DNA of 64,000 nt from Actinomycetota bacterium (GTDB taxonomy: Bacteria; Actinomycetota; Actinomycetes; S36-B12; CAIYMF01). The stretch is taken from contig JAIUOK010000004.1 of assembly GCA_020161245.1 (NCBI GenBank), forward strand, positions 62,001-126,000, in the 5' to 3' direction. A model generated the notes under the pieces. The model was given only the letters and a program-made list of their open reading frames with translations, searched no databases and was not told the DNA's origin. Of the stretch, positions 51,747-58,684 are shown one piece after another (position 1 is the stretch's first letter; every line of letters begins with the position of its first letter). The translations under genes and the position numbers were made by a program.

Positions 51747-52228
51747 AGCGCGCGGTCATCGTCGGCACCGGCACCGTGGCGGGTATCGCCGCCGTCCTGG
51801 CGCTCAACCCCGACCCGGCCAGCCAGACCGCCTCGGCGGCCACCACGAAGTCGAGCACGTCGGCGTCGTCCGGCTCGTCGGCCGGCAGCTCGTCCGGCTC
51901 GTCGTCCTCGGGAAGCTCGTCGGCCGGCTCGTCCTCGTCGGGCGCCTCCGGCACCTACACCGGCGACGCCGTCGACATCGGCCGCGGCTACGGCACCATC
52001 CAGCTCGAGGTCACCGTCGAGAGCGGCCGCATCGTCGACATCCAGGCGCTCGCGGTCCCCGAGAACGACCACCGCAGCGCCGAGATCAGCTCGTACTCCG
52101 TGCCGCAGCTCATCCAGCAGGCGCTCGATGTCCAGAGCGCCCAGATCTCGGGCATCAGCGGCGCCACCTACACGTCCTACGGCTTCGCGCAGTCGCTGAC
52201 CTCGGCGCTTCAGCAGGCGGGGCTGTGA
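51743..52228 (+). CDS. secreted FMN-binding domain protein (covalent flavin carrier)
   Basis: A 161-residue exported protein with an N-terminal signal/anchor helix (residues 1-30), a Ser/Gly-rich linker (about residues 35-70) and an FMN_bind domain. The flavinylation motif appears as ISGISGATYTS, placing the covalent-FMN threonine at about residue 142. It should sit outside the membrane and receive electrons from the reductase encoded just upstream. ATGA overlap with that gene and GTGA overlap with apbE downstream. Confidence 0.9.
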   Translation: MKRAVIVGTGTVAGIAAVLALNPDPASQTASAATTKSSTSASSGSSAGSSSGSSSSGSSSAGSSSSGASGTYTGDAVDIGRGYGTIQLEVTVESGRIVDIQALAVPENDHRSAEISSYSVPQLIQQALDVQSAQISGISGATYTSYGFAQSLTSALQQAGL

Positions 52229-53052
52229 CGGCCATGGCCGAGCCCGCCCCCGCCTCCCTGGCGTCGCTGCTCCCGGGCCGCGTGCATACGCGCCGCGAGC
52301 ACGTGTGGGGCACGGTCGTGTCGCTCGACGTCCGCGACGCCGACGCGCCCGAGCACGCCGTCGACGCGGCCTGGGAGTCGGTGCGCGCCGAGCTGCACCG
52401 CATCGACGCCGTCTACTCGACGTTCCGCGACGACTCGGTCGTCAGCCGCCTGCGCCGCGGCGGCCAGCACCTCGTGGCCGACGACGTCGCCGAGGTCGTC
52501 GACCGATGCCTCGAGGCGCGCCGGCTGACCGAGGGCTCCTTCGACCCGTGGTGCGCGCCGGGCGGCTTCGACCCGAGCGGACTGGTCAAGGGCTGGGCCG
52601 CCGACCGCTGCGCGGACATCGTGCGCATGCACGGCCTCCGCAGCTTCACCCTCGACGCCGGCGGCGACCTCGCCTGCCGCGGCGCGGCGTCGCCCGACCA
52701 CGCCGGATGGCCGATCGGCATCTCCCACCCCGACGACCCGATGCAGGTCGCCGCGGTGGTCGAGGTCGTCGACGCCGCCATCGCGACATCGGGGTTCAGC
52801 CAGCGCGGCGAGCACGTGCTCGACCCGGGTTCCGGGGGCGCCGCGCGCGGAGCACGGCAGGCGACCGTGATCGGGCCGGACGGCGCGCTGGCCGACGCCC
52901 TGGCGACCGGGCTCATGGTCGCGGGTGTCGACGGTGCGCGCTGGTTCTCGGCGCTGCCAGGATGGTCCGCGTACGTCGTGGACGGCGGCCTCACCACCGC
53001 GTGGGGGCCCGCGTTCGAGACGTCGATGCCCGAGGGGGCGAAGGAGCGATGA
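52225..53052 (+). CDS. apbE: FAD:protein FMN transferase (ApbE)
   Basis: A 275-residue flavin transferase that attaches FMN to threonine of the upstream carrier. Motifs: VYSTFRDDSVVSRL, FDPSGLVKGWAADR, LDAGGDLACRG, ATSGFSQRG and the H..DP segment EHVLDPGSG. No clear signal peptide or lipobox is visible, whereas many ApbE proteins are exported, so it may modify its substrate before export or use an unrecognised route. GTG start overlaps the previous gene (GTGA); an in-frame ATG follows at 52234. Confidence 0.92.
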   Translation: MTAMAEPAPASLASLLPGRVHTRREHVWGTVVSLDVRDADAPEHAVDAAWESVRAELHRIDAVYSTFRDDSVVSRLRRGGQHLVADDVAEVVDRCLEARRLTEGSFDPWCAPGGFDPSGLVKGWAADRCADIVRMHGLRSFTLDAGGDLACRGAASPDHAGWPIGISHPDDPMQVAAVVEVVDAAIATSGFSQRGEHVLDPGSGGAARGARQATVIGPDGALADALATGLMVAGVDGARWFSALPGWSAYVVDGGLTTAWGPAFETSMPEGAKER

Positions 53053-53813
53053 CGACTGTGACCCACCCGCGCACCGAGGACGACCTGCCGCAGAGCTACC
53101 TGCGCGCGGGCGACGGCGTCCCGCCCGTCCGCGTGCTCGTCGTGGACGACGAGCCCGACCTCGCCGACCTCGTCTCCACCGCGCTGCGCTTCGACGGCTG
53201 CCGGACCGCCACCGCGGGCGACGCCGACGAGGCCGTGCGCGTTGCCCGCGAGCTGCGCCCGGACATCGCCGTGCTCGACATGATGCTGCCCGGCGACGAC
53301 GGCGTGACCCTGCTCGGCCGCCTGCGCGCCGAGCACCCGGACCTGCCCGCGGTGTTCCTCACCGCGCGCGGCGACACCCGCGACCGGATCGCGGGCCTGC
53401 GCGCCGGCGCCGACGACTACATCGCCAAACCCTTCTCGCTCGAGGAGCTCTTGGCCCGCCTGCAGGCCGTGCTGCGCAGGACCGGCCGCCTCGACGAGCG
53501 CGGCGCCGTCCTGCAGGTCGCCGACCTCACCCTCGACGAGCTCACCCGCGAGGTGCGCCGCGGCGGCGAGCTGGTCGACCTCACCCCGACCGAGTTCGAC
53601 CTGCTGCGCTTCCTCATGCAGAACGCGCGCACGGTCGTGAGCAAGTCGCAGATCCTCGACCGCGTCTGGCACTACGACTTCGCCGGCCGCAGCAACATCG
53701 TGGAGCAGTACATCGGCTACCTCCGCAAGAAGGTCGACGCCGACCGCGAGCCGCTCATCCACACCGTGCGCGGCGTCGGCTACGTCCTGCGCGCACCGCG
53801 GGCGGGCGACTGA
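53049..53813 (+). CDS. OmpR-family response regulator
   Basis: A 254-residue two-domain regulator. The receiver domain (about residues 27-145) has the acidic pair in VDDEPD, the phosphorylated Asp77 in VLDMMLPG, Thr in FLTARG and Lys in IAKPFS; a winged helix follows (LTPTEFDLLRFLMQNARTVVSKSQIL...YLRKKVD). A 25-residue N-terminal extension precedes the receiver. ATGA overlap with apbE; the kinase gene starts 2 nt after its stop. It probably controls this operon through the CAGGT direct repeat at 50277. Confidence 0.94.
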   Translation: MTTVTHPRTEDDLPQSYLRAGDGVPPVRVLVVDDEPDLADLVSTALRFDGCRTATAGDADEAVRVARELRPDIAVLDMMLPGDDGVTLLGRLRAEHPDLPAVFLTARGDTRDRIAGLRAGADDYIAKPFSLEELLARLQAVLRRTGRLDERGAVLQVADLTLDELTREVRRGGELVDLTPTEFDLLRFLMQNARTVVSKSQILDRVWHYDFAGRSNIVEQYIGYLRKKVDADREPLIHTVRGVGYVLRAPRAGD

Positions 53814-53815
53814 CC

Positions 53816-55450
53816 GTGCCGTCCGTCCCCGTCGGCACCGGCGCCGACGACGTCGTCCCCGCAGAGGCCCTGCCACGCAAGGCCTCGCGGTGGTCGTCGC
53901 TCACTCTCACCCGACGGCTTGTCATCGGACTCGTCGCCGTCACCGCCGCGACCCTCGTGGTCGTGGCGGGTGCGACGTTCCTGGCGCTGCGGGCCTGGCT
54001 GATCGACCAGGTCGACGCCGACCTGATGGGCCCCAAGTACCAGCTCTACTCCGACCAGCGCGACCGCGATCCCCTCGATGAGGCGCTGCGCGGCTGGCAG
54101 AGCGCAGGCGCGACACTGGTCACCCTCAACAACGGCACCGCGACGACGCTGCCGGTCCAGTTCCCGGGGGGCGACTCGTCGTCGGTCGAGACCTGGTCGG
54201 CGTCCGACGCCGCCGAGCTCGCCACGGTGCCCACGACACCGGCGGCCGAGCCGGTCACCGTCGAGCTCGAGGCTGTCGGTGTGGCGCGTGCCGTCGCCGT
54301 GCCGGCCCAGCTGCGCGACGGCACCCCGGTGACCGTCGTCGCCGTCTCGCCGATGAGCGAGGTGTACGAGACGGCGAGCCGTCTCGTCGTCGTCGAGATC
54401 CTCGCCGTCGCGGGCGCGATCCTGCTCGTCGCCGTCGTCGGCACGTGGTTCGTGCGGCGCGAGATGAAGCCGCTCAAGGCGGTGGCGGAGACGGCGAGCG
54501 GTGTCGCCGCGCTGCCGCTCGACCGCGGCGACGTCGTGATCCCCGAGCGCGTCGCCGACACGAACCCCAGCACCGAGGTGGGCCAGGTGGGCCTCGCGGT
54601 CAACGCGATGCTCGACCACGTGGAGACCTCGCTGCGCACCCGCGCCGAGACCGAGGACAAACTGCGCCGGTTCGTGTCCGACGCAGGGCACGAGCTGCGC
54701 ACCCCGCTGGCGTCGGTCCGCGGGTACGCCGAGCTCATGCGTCGCGGTGCCGCCGCCGATCCCGAGTCCGCCGCCCAGGCGGCGTCACGGATCGAGGCGG
54801 CAGCCAGCCGGATGGGCCTGCTCGTCGAGGATCTGCTGCTGCTCGCGTCGCTCGACGAGGAGCGGCCGCTCTCCCGCGAGCGGCTCGGCCTCGGGAGCCT
54901 GGTCGACGACGCCGTCTCCGAGGTGTCGGCCACCGGCCCCGACCACACCTGGCGTACCGAGCTCGCCCCCGGCGACGGCCCCTACGTCGTCGGCGACTCC
55001 TCGCGGCTCTACCAAGCCGTGGCCAACCTGCTCGCCAACGCCCGCGCCCACACCCCCGCGGGCACCACCGTCACGGCGCGCACCGGACAGGACGCCGGCA
55101 CCGCCTGGGTCGAGGTCCGCGACGACGGGCCGGGGTTCCCGGAGGACCTGCTGCCGCGCGCCACCGAGCGCTTCGCCCGCGGCGACTACAGCCGCTCCCG
55201 CGCTACCGGCGGCAGCGGTCTGGGCCTGGCGATCGTCAAGGCCGTGGTCGAGGCGCACGGCGGCGTCCTCACCGTCGCCAACAGCGCCGACGGCCCGGGC
55301 GCGGTGATCCGGATCGAGCTCCCGGTGGCGGGTGCAGCAGCGGTGGAGACCGTCGCGCCGTTCGGAGAGGCCGCCCCGCCCTCCGGCTCCCCCGTCGACG
55401 GCATCCCCGCCCCGGCCCTCTCCCGCTCCGAGACGCTCCCGTCGGAGTAG
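53816..55450 (+). CDS. membrane sensor histidine kinase
   Basis: A 544-residue kinase with two transmembrane helices (about residues 35-60 and 195-220) flanking a 130-residue extracytoplasmic sensor, then HAMP, HisKA with His292 (DAGHELRTPLA) and HATPase (VANLLANARAHTP, DDGPGFPE, GGSGLGLAIV). A Pro/Ala-rich tail ends it. It is the partner of the response regulator upstream (2-nt gap). The signal is unknown; the operon suggests redox or electron-acceptor sensing (inference). Confidence 0.93.
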   Translation: MPSVPVGTGADDVVPAEALPRKASRWSSLTLTRRLVIGLVAVTAATLVVVAGATFLALRAWLIDQVDADLMGPKYQLYSDQRDRDPLDEALRGWQSAGATLVTLNNGTATTLPVQFPGGDSSSVETWSASDAAELATVPTTPAAEPVTVELEAVGVARAVAVPAQLRDGTPVTVVAVSPMSEVYETASRLVVVEILAVAGAILLVAVVGTWFVRREMKPLKAVAETASGVAALPLDRGDVVIPERVADTNPSTEVGQVGLAVNAMLDHVETSLRTRAETEDKLRRFVSDAGHELRTPLASVRGYAELMRRGAAADPESAAQAASRIEAAASRMGLLVEDLLLLASLDEERPLSRERLGLGSLVDDAVSEVSATGPDHTWRTELAPGDGPYVVGDSSRLYQAVANLLANARAHTPAGTTVTARTGQDAGTAWVEVRDDGPGFPEDLLPRATERFARGDYSRSRATGGSGLGLAIVKAVVEAHGGVLTVANSADGPGAVIRIELPVAGAAAVETVAPFGEAAPPSGSPVDGIPAPALSRSETLPSE

Positions 55451-55523
55451 ACCTTCTTGCAAGCTGCTCGCAGGAGGGGTCTCGGATCACGGATGGCGGC
55501 TGCCATGGGGCTGCGGCCTCGCC

Positions 55524-55535
55524 TAGCCTGACGTC
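55524..55535 (+). promoter_or_regulatory. leaderless -10 element for the cysteine-type leader peptide
   Basis: TAGCCT at 55524-55529 lies 6 nt before the GTG of the small upstream ORF. Confidence 0.55.
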
Positions 55536-55604
55536 GTGATCTCCTCGACGGCCCGTGCGACCGCGCCGGTGCGCGCGCTCGCCAGCTGTCGCTGTCCCGG
55601 CTGA
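55536..55604 (+). CDS. 22-aa leader peptide ending Cys-Arg-Cys (probable cysteine attenuator)
   Basis: GTG-initiated 22-codon ORF, product ending ALASCRCPG, with both cysteine codons (TGT) just before the stop. The leaderless start puts the ribosome on the mRNA at once. Short leader peptides ending in cysteines precede sulfur genes in mycobacteria and other actinobacteria and couple ribosome stalling at Cys codons to expression of the next gene. Here a strong hairpin (55603-55630) starts at the stop codon, and the downstream gene encodes a cysteine-dioxygenase-like cupin. The mechanism is inferred. Confidence 0.55.
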   Translation: MISSTARATAPVRALASCRCPG

Positions 55605-55630
55605 CGCCGTCCCCGCGCGGGTCCGGCGTC
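55603..55630 (+). promoter_or_regulatory. hairpin of the putative cysteine attenuator
   Basis: GACGCCG (55603-55609) pairs with CGGCGTC (55624-55630), with inner CCCGCGCGGG able to pair too. It overlaps the leader peptide stop codon, so ribosome position would decide whether it forms. Confidence 0.45.
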
Positions 55631-55672
55631 GATACGCGCCCCGACCGGACCGAGCCGAGAGACACCAGCGAG

Positions 55673-56137
55673 ATGACCGACCTCCTCACCCCCCTGCACA
55701 CGTCCCTGCCCGCCGAGCAGCACGTGGCGGCCCATCTCTACGACGCCGCCGACCCGCGCGCCGTGGCCCGCGTGGTCGCCGACCACCGCGAGCTGTGGGC
55801 GGCCCGGGTGCGGTTCGACCCCGACGCCCCGCAGCACGTGACCGTCTGGGCCGACGACCGCTGGGAGGTCCGCCTCGGCGCGTGGCTGCCCGGCCAGTCG
55901 AGCGGCGAGCAGCACCACGTGGGGCGCCGCGGCGCCCTGCTCGTCCTGCAGGGCGCGCTGCGCGAGACGACCTGGCACGTGGCGACCGACGGCCCGACGC
56001 CGGGACGTCGCCACGCCGTGACCCGCGTCCATCGCGCCGGCGACGTGCGCACGCACGGCCACGTGCACGTGCACGCCGTCGAGCCCGAGGGCAGCGACCC
56101 CGTACTGGCGCTGCAGGTCCACGCGCGCACGGCGTGA
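55673..56137 (+). CDS. cysteine dioxygenase-like cupin
   Basis: A 154-residue cupin. The first cupin motif reads LGAWLPGQSSGEQHHVGRRGALLVLQGALRETTW and the second carries histidines in DVRTHGHVHVHAVEPEG, resembling small bacterial cysteine dioxygenases, which oxidise cysteine to cysteine sulfinate with Fe(II). The first motif lacks the usual HDHG order (it reads EQHHVG), so activity on cysteine is uncertain. The Cys-ending leader peptide upstream supports a sulfur role. Weak ribosome-binding site (GAGAGACACCAGCGAG). A terminator follows. Confidence 0.7.
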   Translation: MTDLLTPLHTSLPAEQHVAAHLYDAADPRAVARVVADHRELWAARVRFDPDAPQHVTVWADDRWEVRLGAWLPGQSSGEQHHVGRRGALLVLQGALRETTWHVATDGPTPGRRHAVTRVHRAGDVRTHGHVHVHAVEPEGSDPVLALQVHARTA

Positions 56138-56148
56138 GCCGACCACGA

Positions 56149-56178
56149 CGAAGGCCCCGGCAGATGCCGGGGCCTTCG
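56149..56178. terminator. bidirectional intrinsic terminator
   Basis: CGAAGGCCCCGGC-AGAT-GCCGGGGCCTTCG, a perfect 13-bp stem, lies between the cupin (+) and fasciclin (-) genes. Confidence 0.85.
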
Positions 56179-56197
56179 CATCGTGCGGGTGCAGCGA

Positions 56198-56869
56198 TCA
56201 GCCGTGGTAGGCCGGCGGCAGGTCGACCGGGCGCAGCACGCGGTCGATGCCGTGCGCGATCTGCTTGTTGCCCTTGTTGATGTCGACCTTGGCGAGGATC
56301 ACGCGCGGGTTGCGGGCGTTGCGGTCCTTGTCCCACAGCGAGATCTCGGGGCCGGCGTACACCGCGACATGGAGGGTGCTGCCGAGCGCGGTCCTGAGGT
56401 TGGCGCCGTTGGCCTTGAGGGCCTGCTTCGACGTGATCGTGGCGCCCGGGATGACGTGGTAGAGCAGGACCTTCTCCACCGTCGGGATGCCGAGCGAGGC
56501 GACGGCGGCGAACGCCGCGCGCTCCGTCTTCGGGGTCTTGCCGGTCAGCGACGTCACCAGGCGCTGGAAGGCGCGGTCGGTCGGGGCGAAGACGGTGATG
56601 GCGGTGCCGCCCTTGGTGATGACGCCGACCTTGCTGTTGGGCTTGGCGGCGAGGACCGCGAGGGCGGCCTCGGTGACGATGTCGTAGTCGCCCCAGTTGG
56701 TGTCGAACGTGTTGCCGTCCGAGGTGAGAACCGCGGCGATCGGCTTGTTGCCGAGCGCGGCCTTGGCGGCAGTGGGGTTGCTGGCTCCGGCCGAGGGGGC
56801 GATCGCGATGGCGCCGACGGCGAGGCCGGCCGTGGCGACCAGCGCGGCAGCGCGGTGTCCGATCTTCAT
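56198..56869 (-). CDS. secreted fasciclin (FAS1) domain protein
   Basis: A 223-residue exported protein: signal peptide (residues 1-29, MKIGHRAAALVATAGLAVG) and one FAS1 domain with the signatures VFAPTDRAFQRL and VEKVLLYHVIPGATI, and a final IHGIDRVL-like strand (IAHGIDRVLRP). FAS1 proteins act in adhesion. Typical single-domain bacterial members are this size. It is preceded by a GGAGGACGACCCC ribosome-binding site. Confidence 0.9.
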   Translation of the reverse strand: MKIGHRAAALVATAGLAVGAIAIAPSAGASNPTAAKAALGNKPIAAVLTSDGNTFDTNWGDYDIVTEAALAVLAAKPNSKVGVITKGGTAITVFAPTDRAFQRLVTSLTGKTPKTERAAFAAVASLGIPTVEKVLLYHVIPGATITSKQALKANGANLRTALGSTLHVAVYAGPEISLWDKDRNARNPRVILAKVDINKGNKQIAHGIDRVLRPVDLPPAYHG

Positions 56870-57027
56870 GGGGTCGTCCTCCGGGTGGGGTGCGCCCGGT
56901 CCGTCCGGGCGACGCTGCCCCTACTTCTGGCCCGGACGCCGCGGCGGATGCACCGGTGTCCGAATCACCCGAACGGCCGCGGGCCGGTCCTGGCAGCATC
57001 GGGCCGCACCCGAGCACCGGAGGAACG

Positions 57028-57573
57028 ATGACCGACGCCGTCTGGACCGCACCCGACGTCGAGCGCGACCCGAGCCCGAGGCTGGTCGACGAGCGGGCCT
57101 GCCTGCAGGGCTGGCTGGACTTCCAGCGCCAGACGCTGCTGTTCAAGTGCGCCGGGCTCACCCACGAGCAGCTCGCGCAGCGCAGCGTCCCGCCGTCGCG
57201 GCTCTCGCTGCTCGGACTTGTGCGCCACATGGCCGAGGTGGAGGCGTGGTGGTTCCGCTCGATGCTGCGCGGCGAGCACGCGCACGGCTTCTACGGCCCG
57301 GACGGCAACGAGCAGGGCGACTTCGAGGACCTCGACTCCGTGCCGGCCGAGGAGGTGTTCGCCCGGTACGCCGAGGAGTGCCGCCTCGCCGACGCCGCAG
57401 CGGCCGACCTCGCGCTCGAGGACACCTTCGAGAACCCGTACTGGGGCCGCGGGGCGAAGGTCCAGCACCTCGACCTGCGCTGGGTCTACCTCCACATGAT
57501 CGAGGAGTACGCGCGCCACAACGGCCACGCCGACCTGCTCCGCGAGCTGATCGACGGACGCACGGGCGACTGA
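57028..57573 (+). CDS. DinB-superfamily protein (DUF664, mycothiol-transferase-like)
   Basis: A 181-residue helical protein; metal-binding histidines appear in GLVRHMAEVEAWWFR and YARHNGHADLLRELIDG, the DUF664 hallmark. Members probably transfer mycothiol to electrophiles. GGAGG lies 6 nt before the ATG. A shorter paralogue occurs at 15959. The enoyl-CoA hydratase gene follows after 17 nt. Confidence 0.88.
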   Translation: MTDAVWTAPDVERDPSPRLVDERACLQGWLDFQRQTLLFKCAGLTHEQLAQRSVPPSRLSLLGLVRHMAEVEAWWFRSMLRGEHAHGFYGPDGNEQGDFEDLDSVPAEEVFARYAEECRLADAAAADLALEDTFENPYWGRGAKVQHLDLRWVYLHMIEEYARHNGHADLLRELIDGRTGD

Positions 57574-57590
57574 CCCGACAGGATCGTCCC

Positions 57591-58559
57591 GTGACCCACG
57601 ACGGCGACCCGATCTGGCCCGATCTGCAGGCGCTGCGCTGCACCGTGCTGCCCGACCCTGTGCGCACCGACGACGGCGGCGCCGTGTGCCTGCTGCTCGT
57701 GCGGGTCGACAGCCCGCGCGGCGAGCTGCTCGACACCGCGGTGTTCGCCGACCTCGACGTCCTCGGCCGCCGGCTGCTGGCCGATCCGTCGATCGGCGGC
57801 GTCGTGATCACGGGCGCCCGGCCCGGCGTGTTCGTGCCCCACTTCAGCCTCGGCGAGATCGCCGACGGCGCCGAGGCCCTCGGCCGGCCTCTCCCCTATC
57901 CGGCGGCCCGCGCCGCGTACTCCGCGGTCGCCGCCCTCTCGCGCTCGCGGTCGGTCCGCGACGCGCTGCTGGCCACGCCTGCGGCGGGCCTGGCCGAGCT
58001 GGCCCGGACGCACCAGGCCCTCGACCGGCTCGGCACGCTGCCGCAGGTCGTCGTCGCCGCGATCGACGGCGACGCGCTGGCGGGAGGCTGCGAGCTGGCG
58101 ATGGCGTGCGACCTGCGGGTGATGTCGCGCGGCGAGGGCCGGATCGGGCTCGTCGAGGTGACGGCCGCGATCCCGCCCGGCGCCGGGGGCACGCAGCGCC
58201 TGGCCCGGGCGGTCGGGCCCGTCCGCGCGCGGTCGATGATGCTGCGCGCCCAGACCCTCGACGCCGACGGGGCCGTCGCGGCCGGGCTGGTCGACGAGGC
58301 CGTCGACCGTGACGCGCTGCTCCCGACGGCGATCGGTCTCGCCGCCGACGTCGCGCGGCGCAGCCCCGAGGCGGTGGCCGGCGTGAAGCGGGCACTGTCG
58401 GGCGGCCGGGCCTGGCGCGAGGGCATCGCGCGCGAGGCCGCCGGCTTCGTGGCCGCGGCGTCGGGCAGCCGCGCCATCGCCCGCATCCGCGCCTTCGCTG
58501 CCGCGAGCAGCCCCGACGGCAGCCGAACCCCCTGGCGCGACCGCACCTGGCTCCCCTGA
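57591..58559 (+). CDS. enoyl-CoA hydratase/isomerase family protein
   Basis: A 322-residue crotonase-fold protein. The oxyanion-hole glycines appear in VVITGARPGVF and in the DGDALAGGCELAMACDLRV block, the most telling motif; GLVEVTAAIPPGAGGTQRLARAVG matches the catalytic region. It is longer than the usual 260 residues, with extra sequence at both ends. Substrate unknown; the position near the DUF664 gene does not help. GTG at 57591. Confidence 0.87.
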   Translation: MTHDGDPIWPDLQALRCTVLPDPVRTDDGGAVCLLLVRVDSPRGELLDTAVFADLDVLGRRLLADPSIGGVVITGARPGVFVPHFSLGEIADGAEALGRPLPYPAARAAYSAVAALSRSRSVRDALLATPAAGLAELARTHQALDRLGTLPQVVVAAIDGDALAGGCELAMACDLRVMSRGEGRIGLVEVTAAIPPGAGGTQRLARAVGPVRARSMMLRAQTLDADGAVAAGLVDEAVDRDALLPTAIGLAADVARRSPEAVAGVKRALSGGRAWREGIAREAAGFVAAASGSRAIARIRAFAAASSPDGSRTPWRDRTWLP

Positions 58560-58573
58560 CCCTCGACGGAGTC

Positions 58574-58678
58574 GGGGGTCCGAACGCGTCGCAGAGAGCG
58601 CGCATCGACCCCCAACGCTCGAGCCGCGCCAGGTGGGGGTCCGATCGCGTCGCAGAGAGCGCGTATCGACCCCCAACG
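58574..58678. repeat. pair of 44-bp palindromic repeats
   Basis: Copies at 58574-58617 and 58635-58678 differ at two positions. Each starts GGGGGTCCGA, contains CGCGTCGCAGAGAGCGCG in the middle and ends ATCGACCCCCAACG, so the ends (GGGGGTC/GACCCCC) and the central CGCG arms are self-complementary. The 61-bp spacing and intergenic place between convergent genes suggest an interspersed repeat family that can also end transcription. Confidence 0.7.
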
Positions 58679-58684
58679 GATCGG

